Shown here one piece after another: positions 8,890-17,734 of a DNA stretch of 64,000 nt. Numbering within the stretch: position 1 is the stretch's first letter; each line of letters begins with the position of its first letter. Source of the stretch: Chitinophaga polysaccharea. GTDB lineage: Bacteria; Bacteroidota; Bacteroidia; Chitinophagales; Chitinophagaceae. The position numbers and the translations under genes are program-made. Location of the stretch: NCBI RefSeq assembly GCF_902150045.1, contig NZ_CABFVU010000004.1:186001-250000 (forward strand), written 5' to 3'. A model generated the notes under the pieces. It was given only the letters and a program-made list of their open reading frames with translations. It did no database searches and had not been told where the DNA came from.

Positions 8890-11367
8890 ATGAAAGCAAA
8901 TTTTAAAGCTATAACATTAACAATGAGCGTGTTAGTTACTGCTTTGACCTCATTTGCGCAAACTGCCTCCAAAGTAACCGGACAAATAACCCAGCCCGGC
9001 AACAAACCTGTAGAGTTTGCTACTGTGACCTTATTAAAAGCCAAAGACTCTTCTTTAGTAAAAGGAGCTATTGCAGATATAGATGGTAAATATGAATTTG
9101 AAAGGGTAAAACAGGGAAAATACCTGATCGCTGCGGTTTCAGTTGGTATGACCAAACGTTACAGCCCCGCATTCGAAGTAGCCGCCAGCTCCGTAAAAGT
9201 GCCGGCTGTAACACTGGAAGCAGCATCCAAAACATTAAAAGGAGTGGACGTAACAGCCCGCAAACCTTTTGTAGAGCAGAAAGCCGATAAAATGGTGGTG
9301 AATGTGGAAAACAGCATCACCGCGTCCGGCGGCTCCGCTATGGAAGTACTGGAAAAATCCCCTACTGTAACGGTAGACAAAGACGGTAATATTTCCATGA
9401 AAGGTAAAAGCGGGGTGGTAATTATGATAGATGGCAAACCAACCAATATGAGCTCCCAGGACGTTGCCGAGCTGCTGAAAAGTATGCCAGCTACTAATGT
9501 AGACCAGATAGAGCTGATCGCTAATCCTTCCGCCAAGTATGACGCAGCCGGCAACGCGGGGATCATTAACCTTAAACTGAAAAAGAATATAAACTACGGT
9601 ACTAATGGTAACGTAACCGTAGGTGCAGGCTATGGTACCTGGCCCCGCTGGAACGGCGCCCTGAACCTGAACCACCGCAATGAAAAATTTAATATTTACG
9701 GTTCGGGCAATTACAGTCACCGTGAACAACAGCAAGATATTGGCCTGTTCCGCTCCCTTACTGAAAACAACCAGTACCGCGTATATGACCAGATAAACAA
9801 TATGCACACGAAATCCAACTACAAAGCCGGTAAAATAGGAGCCGACTACTTTATCAGTAAAGGACATACCATCGGCGTAATGGCTGATCTATCCGGCGGC
9901 GACCGCAACATTCCCAGTTTTGCTACTACCCGCATTGGCAACGGCAAACAGGTGGACTCCGTGCTGAAAACCCATACAAATGAAAGCAGCAGCTGGAACC
10001 GTAATGCGTTTAACTTAAACTATCGCGGTATCCTGGATACAACCGGTAAGGAACTGAATATTGATGTGGATTATGCAAAGAATACGCAAAAACAACTGGC
10101 CACTATATACGCCGTATCCCGCGATGGAGGAGAGAAGGGAATTCTGGGCAGCGACACTTCCCGAAATAACCAGCCATCCAATATTGACATTAAAACGGCA
10201 AAAATTGATTACACGCATCCACTGAAAAACCAGGCCAAATTTGAAGTGGGTGCAAAAGTGAGCCTCGTGAAAACAGATAACGATGCACGCTTCGACTCAC
10301 TCAGAACGGGTAACTGGATTTTGGATGAAAACCGCTCTAATCACTTTATTTACAAGGAGAATGTAAATGCAGCATATATTAATTACAGCAGGCAGTTTAA
10401 AAAAGTGCATGTGCAGCTGGGATTGCGCGGTGAACAAACACATATTACCGGCATCTCCACTTCCATGAAAGATCAGCAACAAACACAGGTAAAGAATGAT
10501 TCCACTTATTTCAACCTGTTTCCAAGCATGGCGCTGACCTATAAACTGAATAAGGATAATACATTGGGGCTGACTTACAGCCGCCGTATCCAGCGCCCGA
10601 GCTATGAAGATCTGAACCCTTTTGAATTTTATCTGGACAGGTATACCAAGGAGTCCGGTAATCCTAACCTGCGGCCACAGTATTCCAACAACTTTGAAAT
10701 CACGCATACGTTCAGGGATTTCCTGATCACCTCAGTAGGGTATTCACATACCAAAGATATGATGACAAGGATCCTGGAAGCAGACGTGGATAAATCTACC
10801 GGTGATACGTCTATCCTGCGGTACAAGTACCTGAACGTGGCAAAATCAGACAATTTCAGCCTGAATGTAACGGTACCGATGCCCGTTACCAAATGGTGGA
10901 TGAGTTTTACCACGTTTTCCGTTTCCTATGTAATGTTTGAAACAGTGGTAAATGATAACCAGGTAAAATTATCTTCTGCCGGCTTCTTCGGACGTACCCA
11001 GCAAACATTCACCCTGAGCAAGGACCTGTCTGCCGAAGCCGTTTTCTTCTATGTATCCCCGCAGGTAACAGAAGAAGGCCTGTTTAAAATGAAATCCATG
11101 TGTTCCCTGGACCTGGGGGTATCAAAGAAAGTGCTGAAAGGAAAAGGATCGGTGAAGCTGAATGTAACAGATGTGTTTAAGACCAATTATTTCCGCGGCG
11201 ACTTTGACAATGCGGGCAAATATACTTCCGTTTCCAGCAGGTGGGATGCGCAGCAGTTCAGGATAACTTTTAACTACCGCTTCGGAAATAACAATGTAAA
11301 AGCGGCCCGTAACCGCCAAACCGGGCTGGAAGCAGAACAGAATCGTATAAAACAGGGCGGTAACTAG
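8890..11367 (+). CDS. Outer-membrane beta-barrel protein with carboxypeptidase-like regulatory domain
   Basis: The 825-residue product has a signal peptide (cut likely after SFAQ, residue 24), a carboxypeptidase-regulatory-like beta domain (about 27-110), a TonB-plug-like domain (about 135-235, with GVVIMIDGKP and NPSAKYDAAGNAGIINLKLKKN) and a long beta-barrel of the type Pfam calls OMP_b-brl_3. The C-terminal part has alternating aromatic strands ending in FRITFNYRFG. Such proteins sit in the outer membrane; the substrate is unknown. There is no SusD partner nearby, so this is not a glycan-uptake SusC pair. Its long, dyad-rich upstream region suggests regulated expression. Confidence 0.9.
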   Translation: MKANFKAITLTMSVLVTALTSFAQTASKVTGQITQPGNKPVEFATVTLLKAKDSSLVKGAIADIDGKYEFERVKQGKYLIAAVSVGMTKRYSPAFEVAASSVKVPAVTLEAASKTLKGVDVTARKPFVEQKADKMVVNVENSITASGGSAMEVLEKSPTVTVDKDGNISMKGKSGVVIMIDGKPTNMSSQDVAELLKSMPATNVDQIELIANPSAKYDAAGNAGIINLKLKKNINYGTNGNVTVGAGYGTWPRWNGALNLNHRNEKFNIYGSGNYSHREQQQDIGLFRSLTENNQYRVYDQINNMHTKSNYKAGKIGADYFISKGHTIGVMADLSGGDRNIPSFATTRIGNGKQVDSVLKTHTNESSSWNRNAFNLNYRGILDTTGKELNIDVDYAKNTQKQLATIYAVSRDGGEKGILGSDTSRNNQPSNIDIKTAKIDYTHPLKNQAKFEVGAKVSLVKTDNDARFDSLRTGNWILDENRSNHFIYKENVNAAYINYSRQFKKVHVQLGLRGEQTHITGISTSMKDQQQTQVKNDSTYFNLFPSMALTYKLNKDNTLGLTYSRRIQRPSYEDLNPFEFYLDRYTKESGNPNLRPQYSNNFEITHTFRDFLITSVGYSHTKDMMTRILEADVDKSTGDTSILRYKYLNVAKSDNFSLNVTVPMPVTKWWMSFTTFSVSYVMFETVVNDNQVKLSSAGFFGRTQQTFTLSKDLSAEAVFFYVSPQVTEEGLFKMKSMCSLDLGVSKKVLKGKGSVKLNVTDVFKTNYFRGDFDNAGKYTSVSSRWDAQQFRITFNYRFGNNNVKAARNRQTGLEAEQNRIKQGGN

Positions 11368-11704
11368 GCCGGACCTGTTGTGAAGATGGTTTTTTAGGTA
11401 TATAAGGAGGGAAAAACGTGGCCCTTTACCGGGCTGCGTTTTCCTTACCACTTTCACCGGATAAAGATGTGCCGGTTTCATCACAGGAAATGGCAGTTTG
11501 GTAAAATTTGAGGCAGGGGGACATGCCATTACAATAATTTTGAAAAAAAATTTACCGGAGCCCCGCTTTCATCCATTCTCTATAAATAGTTAATAATTAA
11601 TAAGATAACGGAGTTTTGCTGTTGATTAAACGGATAAAGTCGCACTAAACCGGAAATTTCCCCGTCAGCTTCATGCAACCTTTTTTACAATTACTGTCTT
11701 TATA
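11368..11704. other. Intergenic stretch with one hairpin
   Basis: A composite hairpin at about 11409-11444 pairs GGAAAAACG/CGTTTTCC and GCCC/GGGC around a TTTACC loop. It has no T tract after it, so it is only a possible terminator of the barrel gene. Nothing else was recognised. Confidence 0.4.
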
Positions 11705-12271
11705 ATGAAAGTATCAGCCACTAACTTGAATCAGACGCCACTAGCAGCAGACATAGTAGAACGCTGCAAAAAAGGAGATGTCCGTGCATTTCGTGAATTG
11801 TACGAAGCCTATTCGGCTGCGATGTATAACATTTGCCTGCGTATGACCAATAACGTGAGTGATGCAGAAGACACTTTGCAGGAGGCTTTTATCCAGGTAC
11901 ATAAAAGCATTAATAAGCTGGAACAAGCTGCCAGCCTCAGTGCCTGGATCAAGCGGATTGTGGTAAACCACTGTTTGAATACGCTGCGTAAAAAGAAAGT
12001 GTATTTTGAAGAAGTGGAAGAAGTGGAAGTGATGGCAGAAGAAGGCATTGATGAGGCCCAGTTTACCTGGACCGTTGCCGCGGTAAGGTCGGCCATTCAC
12101 GGACTGCCACAGGGATACCGTACCGTATTGAATCTCTATCTTTTTGAAGAGTATTCACACCGGGAAATAGCAGAAATGCTGGGTATCACCGAATCCACTG
12201 CCAAAACGCAGTATATGCGTGCAAAGGAGAAGGTAAGACAAATTGTAAAACAGCAAAATGTAACTCGTTAA
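11705..12271 (+). CDS. RNA polymerase sigma factor, ECF type
   Basis: The 188-residue protein has only sigma regions 2 and 4. Region 2 (about 24-95) contains YNICLRMTNNVSDAEDTLQEAF and the Ser-x-x-x-W-x-x-R/K-I core; region 4 (about 130-180) has LPQGYRTVLNLYLFEEYSHREIAEMLGI and the helix-turn-helix ESTAKTQYMRAKEKV. It redirects RNA polymerase in response to an envelope signal. Its stop overlaps the ATG of the next gene by one base (TAATG), so the two are translationally coupled and the neighbour is its probable anti-sigma factor. Confidence 0.93.
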   Translation: MKVSATNLNQTPLAADIVERCKKGDVRAFRELYEAYSAAMYNICLRMTNNVSDAEDTLQEAFIQVHKSINKLEQAASLSAWIKRIVVNHCLNTLRKKKVYFEEVEEVEVMAEEGIDEAQFTWTVAAVRSAIHGLPQGYRTVLNLYLFEEYSHREIAEMLGITESTAKTQYMRAKEKVRQIVKQQNVTR

Positions 12272-12831
12272 TGCCAGACAATTTTGAAGGGTTTATCCGC
12301 CAGCACCGGGACGAATTTGAGGAACAGGGGCCTTCACCGAGGGTTTGGGCCGCACTGGAGCAGGAGCTGACGGGCAGTAGTAAGGGCAAGGTAATTTCAC
12401 TGTTACAGAAAAACTGGTTCAGAGCGGCCGTGATAGCAGTATTGCTGGCCAATGCCGGTGCTCTTTTTTACTTTACAAAAAACCGTCAGCCGCAACAGCA
12501 GCAGGACCTTGCTGTATTAGCGCCCGACATACAGGAAGCGGGTGTTTACTATACTTCCCGCATAAACGAAAAACTACAGCTGATAGAGGCTTATCCCGAT
12601 TCAACGCTGGGGCTGGACAGCACTGCCCGTAAGGAACTGGAACTTCGCAACGATACTTATAAAGCACTGGAAAAAGAATTAAAAAATAATCCGGGCAATG
12701 AAAGAATCCGTGCTGCTATGGTGCGCTATTACCAGCTGAAGTTGGATCTGTTGGATAAAATTTTGGAGGAGTTACAGACGAAACATGCAACTCCCGGTCA
12801 TACAAAAAAACAATATGAAGCTGAAATTTAA
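12271..12831 (+). CDS. Single-pass membrane protein, probable anti-sigma factor
   Basis: The 186-residue product has a cytosolic N-terminal segment of about 50 residues, one membrane helix (about 51-68, RAAVIAVLLANAGALFYF) and a charged, helical extracytoplasmic region. It has no enzyme motif. Overlap with the ECF sigma gene and this topology are the classical signs of a cognate anti-sigma factor; the call rests on context, since no zinc-binding HxxxCxxC motif is present. The downstream gene starts inside its last codons. Confidence 0.7.
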   Translation: MPDNFEGFIRQHRDEFEEQGPSPRVWAALEQELTGSSKGKVISLLQKNWFRAAVIAVLLANAGALFYFTKNRQPQQQQDLAVLAPDIQEAGVYYTSRINEKLQLIEAYPDSTLGLDSTARKELELRNDTYKALEKELKNNPGNERIRAAMVRYYQLKLDLLDKILEELQTKHATPGHTKKQYEAEI

Positions 12832-13897
12832 ATGCTTGTTATTTCTGCTGCTGCCTTTGATGGCACAGGCCCACAACGGGGCTACTGCTTACAAAAGAAC
12901 CATTGTAAAGGAGTTTAATGTAAATGATAATGCCACGTTAAACATCGCTAATAAATATGGTAAGGTTATTTTTCATGCGTGGAACAAAAGTGAAATTAAA
13001 GCGACCATTACCGTGACAGGCTTCGGTAAAAATGACGAGCAGGCAAAAGCTGTTGCAGAACTGGTAGAAGTGAACGCGAGCCAGCTTAACAATATGGTAT
13101 TGCTGAATACATCCTATAACCCGTCGAAGAGCAGTTCCGGCTGGTTTTCGTGGGGAGGCAAGATGGATTCCAAAGACTACGTGAACATTGACTACGATAT
13201 TTATATACCGCAAAATATGCAAAGCCTGATGGTGAAAAACCAGTTTGGAGATGTGATTGCAGATAAATTCAGTTTCCCGGCCACCTTGGAAATGAACTAC
13301 TGCACCTTTGATATCCGTGAAGCGCAGGATCTTGTTTTAAAAATTAATTACTGTGATAAAGGCAAGATCGGCAAGGCTGGGAAAGTTTCCGTGAAAGGGA
13401 ACTATTCCGATGTCCGTGGCGAACAGCTGGAATCGCTCGATGCCAATTCCAACTATAGTGAGTATAATTTTAACCGGGTGGGCAACCTGAAGATATCTTC
13501 TAACTACGATGATTATAAAATAGACGTTGCAGGGACTGTAGGAGGCCGGGGTACTTATTCCGATATAAAGATAAAAGAACTTCAGCAGCTGATAGATCTG
13601 AATATGACCTATGGAAATGTAAAGATAGAGAGGGTGAATAACGGTTTTAAGCAGGCTGATTTCCAGCTTACGTATTCCGACGTTGATATCAGGTTCGGGT
13701 CCAGGCAGCCGTTGTATATAGAAGCGAATCTGGTAAACGGAGACCTGAGCACCGGTGGACTGGAGCTGAAGAATGTGGTTTCGAACAAGAGGAATTCAAC
13801 CCTGCATTATACCGCGGTGGCAGGAGGAGGGAATGAATCATCTCCCTACATAAAAATACGTGGTACACACACTGATGTAAACCTGAATACTTATTAA
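12815..13897 (+). CDS. Exported beta-rich protein, DUF4097-like
   Basis: The 360-residue product begins with a signal peptide (MKLKFKCLLFLLLPLMAQA) and continues with repeated beta strands of the pattern GNYSDVRGEQL / ANSNYSEYNFNRV / GTYSDIKIKELQQ, typical of right-handed beta-helix or DUF4097/DUF4098 surface proteins. ATG 12815 was chosen because the signal peptide starts there; the start lies 17 bases inside the anti-sigma gene. It is probably an envelope protein controlled by, or sensed by, the sigma/anti-sigma pair. Molecular function is unknown. Confidence 0.7.
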   Translation: MKLKFKCLLFLLLPLMAQAHNGATAYKRTIVKEFNVNDNATLNIANKYGKVIFHAWNKSEIKATITVTGFGKNDEQAKAVAELVEVNASQLNNMVLLNTSYNPSKSSSGWFSWGGKMDSKDYVNIDYDIYIPQNMQSLMVKNQFGDVIADKFSFPATLEMNYCTFDIREAQDLVLKINYCDKGKIGKAGKVSVKGNYSDVRGEQLESLDANSNYSEYNFNRVGNLKISSNYDDYKIDVAGTVGGRGTYSDIKIKELQQLIDLNMTYGNVKIERVNNGFKQADFQLTYSDVDIRFGSRQPLYIEANLVNGDLSTGGLELKNVVSNKRNSTLHYTAVAGGGNESSPYIKIRGTHTDVNLNTY

Positions 13898-13941
13898 ACA
13901 GATCAGAACGCCATTCTAAATCTTTTTAAATAATACTGACT

Positions 13942-14676
13942 ATGAAACGAATTGCTGCTTATTGTCTTATTGCCTTGCCATTGTTATTGGCCGCCAGCGT
14001 GCTTCTTTCCTTTACACGCCCATACGAGGAAACGATAAAAGGAAACGGGAATGTGAAACAGGAGTCCCGGGAAGCATCTGCCTTTACAGATATCAGTACT
14101 TCCGGGGTTTACAAAGTGATCATTGAACAGGGAAACACCCATAGTATCCGGGTAGAGGCAGAAGATAACCTGTTGCCATATATCATAACAGATATATCCC
14201 GTGGCGAATTAAGCATTCATTCAAAGAAAGGCTACAATATTCAGCCTACAAAAGAAGTCAGGGTATATATCACTTTACAGAAAGTAGATAAGTTATCGGC
14301 CAGCGGAGCCAGTGGCTTTACCAGTAAGGGTAAGCTTACCAGCGATCGCATCCAGCTGGCGTTTAGCGGCGCTGCTGATGCCAACCTCGATATCCGTACC
14401 CGTGAACTGCAGGTTGGTGTTTCCGGGGCAAGTAATATTATCCTGAAAGGAAATACAGACAAGGCAGACTATGGCATTTCCGGTGCAGCTGATATTTCCG
14501 CGTTGGACCTGACCACGGATGAGGCCAAACTTGGTATTTCCGGTACCGGTAAAGCAGATGTGTTTGTGCAGAAGAACCTGAATGTGGTGATTTCCGGTAT
14601 GGGAAAAGTAAAATACAAAGGAGAACCCAGTATTACCCAGTTCATATCCGGAATGGGTAAAATCAGTAAGATATAA
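13942..14676 (+). CDS. Exported GIN-domain protein (DUF2807)
   Basis: The 244-residue product has an N-terminal signal sequence (about 1-25) and a DUF2807 domain, a beta-helical 'auto-transporter adhesin head, GIN' domain. Seen: ISTSGVYKVIIEQGNTHSIRVEAEDNL at the domain start and the repeating SGAxDxxL / SGASNIIL / SGAADISAL / SGTGKADV / SGMGKV ladder. It follows the DUF4097-like gene by 44 bases and ends the sigma operon, before a terminator. These proteins are cell-surface or periplasmic; binding partners are unknown. Confidence 0.85.
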   Translation: MKRIAAYCLIALPLLLAASVLLSFTRPYEETIKGNGNVKQESREASAFTDISTSGVYKVIIEQGNTHSIRVEAEDNLLPYIITDISRGELSIHSKKGYNIQPTKEVRVYITLQKVDKLSASGASGFTSKGKLTSDRIQLAFSGAADANLDIRTRELQVGVSGASNIILKGNTDKADYGISGAADISALDLTTDEAKLGISGTGKADVFVQKNLNVVISGMGKVKYKGEPSITQFISGMGKISKI

Positions 14677-14704
14677 TAACAAGTTAGATTTAGAGTATAT
14701 AGCG

Positions 14705-14736
14705 GCAGGTAGTTCTCTACCTGCTTTTTCTTTTTT
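14705..14736 (+). terminator. Terminator of the sigma-factor operon
   Basis: GCAGGTAG-TTCT-CTACCTGC (14705-14724) is followed by TTTTTCTTTTTT. Confidence 0.9.
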
Positions 14737-14743
14737 ATATTTG
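14736..14743 (+). promoter_or_regulatory. -7 box of yajQ
   Basis: TATATTTG matches TAnnTTTG exactly and lies 25 bases before the ATG. No good -33 box was seen because the upstream terminator occupies that place. Confidence 0.45.
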
Positions 14744-14768
14744 TTGTTCGAATATAAAATTTTTTATT

Positions 14769-15260
14769 ATGCCGTCCTTTGATATTGTTAGCAAAGTAGA
14801 TTTACAGACACTGGATAATGCTATAAACACGGTGAAGAAAGAGATTACCAACAGGTTTGATTTCAAGGGTTCACATGTGGAGATTGAGCTGAACAAGAAA
14901 GAACTGGTGCTGAACATAGAAGTGGAAAGCGATATGAAGCTGGGTCAGGTGCTCGATGTGCTGGTAAGCCGTACCATGCGCCAGGGACTGGATGCCAGTA
15001 TTTACGACATGAGCAAGGAACCTTACCAGAGCGGAAAGGTGTTTAAGAAGGAAATACCCGTACGTAACGGTATCAAACAGGAAGATGCCAAAAAGATCGT
15101 AAAAATGATCAAGGATGCCGGTTTAAAGGTACAGGCGGCTATTATGGATGATATTGTAAGGGTAACAGGGAAGAAGATCGATGATTTGCAGGAAGTGATA
15201 CAAAAAGCCAAGGAATCCAACCTGGGTATACCTTTGCAGTATATAAACATGAAATCCTGA
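14769..15260 (+). CDS. yajQ: YajQ-family cyclic-di-GMP-binding protein
   Basis: The 163-residue product matches YajQ over its full usual length: MPSFDIVSKVDLQTLDNAINTVKKE at the start, NRFDFKGSH, the YDMSKEPYQSGK segment and a C-terminal ending in LGIPLQYINMKS. The family has a tandem ferredoxin-like fold that binds nucleotides; in Xanthomonas a member binds cyclic-di-GMP and works with a LysR regulator. Its role in Bacteroidota is not established. It is a single gene between two terminator or promoter boundaries. Confidence 0.95.
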   Translation: MPSFDIVSKVDLQTLDNAINTVKKEITNRFDFKGSHVEIELNKKELVLNIEVESDMKLGQVLDVLVSRTMRQGLDASIYDMSKEPYQSGKVFKKEIPVRNGIKQEDAKKIVKMIKDAGLKVQAAIMDDIVRVTGKKIDDLQEVIQKAKESNLGIPLQYINMKS

Positions 15261-15277
15261 TTTTTTTAAGAATAATC

Positions 15278-15308
15278 TTTGGGTGTTAAAGAAAATTGGT
15301 TAACTTTG
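15278..15308 (+). promoter_or_regulatory. Promoter of rpmE, near-perfect Bacteroidota consensus
   Basis: TTTG at 15278-15281 and TAACTTTG at 15301-15308 are separated by exactly 19 bases. The predicted start site, near 15315, gives a leader of about 20 bases before ATG 15335. Confidence 0.8.
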
Positions 15309-15334
15309 CACCCTGTATTTACAATAATTTTGAT

Positions 15335-15586
15335 ATGAAACAGGGAATCCATCCAGAAAGTTACAGATTTGTGATATTTAAAGATATGTCAAACGGTGAG
15401 AGCTTTTTAAGCCGCTCTACCGCTCCTTCCAAAGAAACTGCAAAATGGGAAGATGGTAATGAGTATCCGTTGATTAAGTTGGAAATTTCCAATACTTCTC
15501 ATCCTTTTTATACTGGTAAGAATGTATTGGTGGATACTGCAGGACGTATTGATAAATTCAACAAGCGCTACGCTAAGAAAGCATAG
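15335..15586 (+). CDS. rpmE2: 50S ribosomal protein L31, type B
   Basis: The 83-residue protein matches type B L31: MKQGIHPESYRFVIFKDMSNGESFLSRST, then TSHPFYTGKNVLVDTAGRIDKFNKRY at the C-terminus. It lacks the CxxC zinc pair of type A L31, so it is the zinc-independent form, the usual only copy in Bacteroidota. ATG 15335 was preferred to the in-frame codon at 15296, which lies upstream of the predicted transcription start. It has its own promoter and terminator. Confidence 0.97.
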   Translation: MKQGIHPESYRFVIFKDMSNGESFLSRSTAPSKETAKWEDGNEYPLIKLEISNTSHPFYTGKNVLVDTAGRIDKFNKRYAKKA

Positions 15587-15610
15587 TTGTTAGTAAAATA
15601 TTTTTAGGGA

Positions 15611-15642
15611 AATCCCATCGGCTTATCGATGGGATTTTTTAT
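15611..15642 (+). terminator. Terminator of rpmE2
   Basis: AATCCCATCG-GCTTAT-CGATGGGATT forms a perfect 10-bp stem followed by TTTT. Confidence 0.92.
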
Positions 15643-15653
15643 TTTAGCCCCTT

Positions 15654-16832
15654 ATGGAGCGTAACTACATTCTTTTTGACACGCCCGTACGTGAGCTGTT
15701 ATACCCCTTTACACATACAAGACCCATTGCCGCCTGCAGGGTAGGGATACTTACTATACAGGAGAAATGGGAGCATTGGTTGGGTACAGGTATCAGTCAT
15801 TTCACTGTACCGCACCTGCAGGATAAATTCCCCCTGTTGTACAAAGACAGCCAAACCATTAACATCTTACTAAGTGGACATATACTGCCGGACGCTGCAC
15901 TGGTAGCTGCTATCCGTGAGTTGCAGCCGGAGGAGGAATTGTATAAAGACAACCAGTTACTGGCAAAAGCGGTGCTGGGAGAGGGCGGGGCATTACTGGC
16001 TCCGGGCAACCGGAAAAATTATCCGGGAGAAGTACTGGGAATTTATAAGCCTTGGGATATCTTTGCGCTCAACGATAAAGCGATCAGGGCAGATTATCAG
16101 CTGCTTACAACCGGCAGGGAATCTGCCACCTTATCACACACCAATCAACAGAACAATCATACGGACATTTTCGTGGAGCCTGGCGCTAAAGTAGCGTATA
16201 GCATACTGAATGCGGATACGGGACCGATTTATATCGGGAAAAACGCGGAAGTGATGGAAGGATGTATGATCAGGGGGCCTTTTGCGATGGGAGAGGGTGC
16301 GGTATTGAAAATGGGAACAAAAGTATATGGGGCTACTACGTTGGGGCCATATTGTACCGGTGGTGGCGAGATCAAGAACAGCGTGATGTTTGGTTACTCC
16401 AACAAAGGGCATGATGGTTACCTGGGGGATGCGGTGATAGGGGAATGGTGCAACCTGGGTGCCAATACATCCGGTTCCAACCTGAAGAATAATGTATCCG
16501 ACGTGAAAGTATGGATGGAAGGGCAGGGAGAAGCAGTATCCGCAGGCAAAAAATGCGGAGTGCTGATGGGAGATTACAGCAGATGCGGTATTAATACCAT
16601 GCTGAATACCGGTACGGTGATAGGGGTATCCTGCAATGTGTTTGGCGGGCATTTCCCACCAAAATTCGTGAAGTCTTTCAGCTGGGGAAGCGACGGGGTT
16701 TACCGTTTGGCAGAAGCCCTGAAGGATGCCGGCAGCTGGATGGCGTTAAAGGGCCGGGAACTAACAGAAAAGGACAGGCAGGTGCTGGAAGCATTATATG
16801 TCCAAATAAATCAGAAAGACCTTAAAACTTAA
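15654..16832 (+). CDS. GlmU-like sugar-nucleotidyltransferase family protein
   Basis: The 392-residue protein has an N-terminal nucleotidyltransferase-like part (about 1-185; FDTPVRELLYPFTHTRPIAACRVGILTIQEKW is typical of the Bacteroidota 'GlmU family' proteins) and a C-terminal left-handed beta-helix of hexapeptide repeats (about 190-350, e.g. IYIGKNAEVMEG, GVSCNVFGGHF). The usual nucleotidyltransferase motif LxGGxGxRL is absent, so the activity may differ from true GlmU; the family is thought to act on sugar-1-phosphates in envelope polysaccharide synthesis. It lies 9 bases before tpiA and is probably co-transcribed. Confidence 0.8.
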   Translation: MERNYILFDTPVRELLYPFTHTRPIAACRVGILTIQEKWEHWLGTGISHFTVPHLQDKFPLLYKDSQTINILLSGHILPDAALVAAIRELQPEEELYKDNQLLAKAVLGEGGALLAPGNRKNYPGEVLGIYKPWDIFALNDKAIRADYQLLTTGRESATLSHTNQQNNHTDIFVEPGAKVAYSILNADTGPIYIGKNAEVMEGCMIRGPFAMGEGAVLKMGTKVYGATTLGPYCTGGGEIKNSVMFGYSNKGHDGYLGDAVIGEWCNLGANTSGSNLKNNVSDVKVWMEGQGEAVSAGKKCGVLMGDYSRCGINTMLNTGTVIGVSCNVFGGHFPPKFVKSFSWGSDGVYRLAEALKDAGSWMALKGRELTEKDRQVLEALYVQINQKDLKT

Positions 16833-16841
16833 TATCACAGT

Positions 16842-17603
16842 ATGAGAAAGAAAATTGTTGCAGGTAACTGGAAAATGAACCTTACGCTGGCACAGGGTGA
16901 GCAGCTGATCAACGATATCCTGCAGGCAGGACTGAAACTGAAAGAAGGACAGGAAGTAATTGTGGCTACTCCGTTTCCTTATTTACAGAAGGCGAAGTCG
17001 CTGCTGAAAAATTACCCGGGTTTTTATGTAGCCGCGCAGAACTGCTACAGTGAAAAATCAGGGGCTTTTACCGGCGAGGTATCCGCAGAGATGCTGCAAT
17101 CAATAGGGGTTGATTATGTGATCCTGGGACACTCAGAAAGAAGGGAATATTTCCAGGAAAGCAATGCTATGCTGGCTAAGAAGATAGACCAGGTGCTGGC
17201 TAACGGCTTGAAGCCAATTTTCTGCTGTGGCGAGCCACTGGAAATCAGGCAGGCTGAAACCCAGAATGCTTATGTGGCCAGGCAGCTGGAGGAAAGCTTA
17301 TACCATCTTACTGCCGAGCAGCTGAAAAATGTGGTGATTGCATATGAGCCTATCTGGGCTATTGGCACCGGTTTAACAGCAAGTGCTGCGCAGGCGCAGG
17401 ATATGCACGCGTTTATCCGTTCACAGATTGCTAATAAATTTGGCCGTGAGGCAGCTCTGCATACAACTATTTTATATGGAGGCAGTGCGAAACCCGGAAA
17501 TGCAGCTGAATTGTTTGCCAATGAGGATGTTGACGGTGGTTTGATTGGCGGTGCTTCCCTGGTGGCGGCTGATTTTGTGGCGATTATTGAGAAGCTGTCT
17601 TAA
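16842..17603 (+). CDS. tpiA: Triose-phosphate isomerase
   Basis: This 253-residue TIM-barrel enzyme interconverts dihydroxyacetone phosphate and glyceraldehyde-3-phosphate in glycolysis. All catalytic landmarks are present: Lys11 in GNWKMN, His97 in ILGHSERR, Glu169 in AYEPIWAIGTG, and the phosphate-binding loop YGGSAKPGN plus GGLIGGASL. Length is standard. It follows the GlmU-like gene and is closed by a terminator. Confidence 0.98.
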   Translation: MRKKIVAGNWKMNLTLAQGEQLINDILQAGLKLKEGQEVIVATPFPYLQKAKSLLKNYPGFYVAAQNCYSEKSGAFTGEVSAEMLQSIGVDYVILGHSERREYFQESNAMLAKKIDQVLANGLKPIFCCGEPLEIRQAETQNAYVARQLEESLYHLTAEQLKNVVIAYEPIWAIGTGLTASAAQAQDMHAFIRSQIANKFGREAALHTTILYGGSAKPGNAAELFANEDVDGGLIGGASLVAADFVAIIEKLS

Positions 17604-17614
17604 GTAATTGAGAG

Positions 17615-17646
17615 ATACGCAGTTGTAATAGCTGCGTATTTTTTTA
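17615..17646 (+). terminator. Terminator of tpiA
   Basis: ATACGCAG (17615-17622) pairs with CTGCGTAT (17632-17639) around a 9-base loop, followed by TTTTTTT. Confidence 0.9.
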
Positions 17647-17734
17647 GTAAATAATGCTAAAAAAATTAGTATTTCCGAAAAAAGGTTGTATATTCGTATT
17701 GTCATTCTAACAGGGAGAATTAAAATATCAGGTT

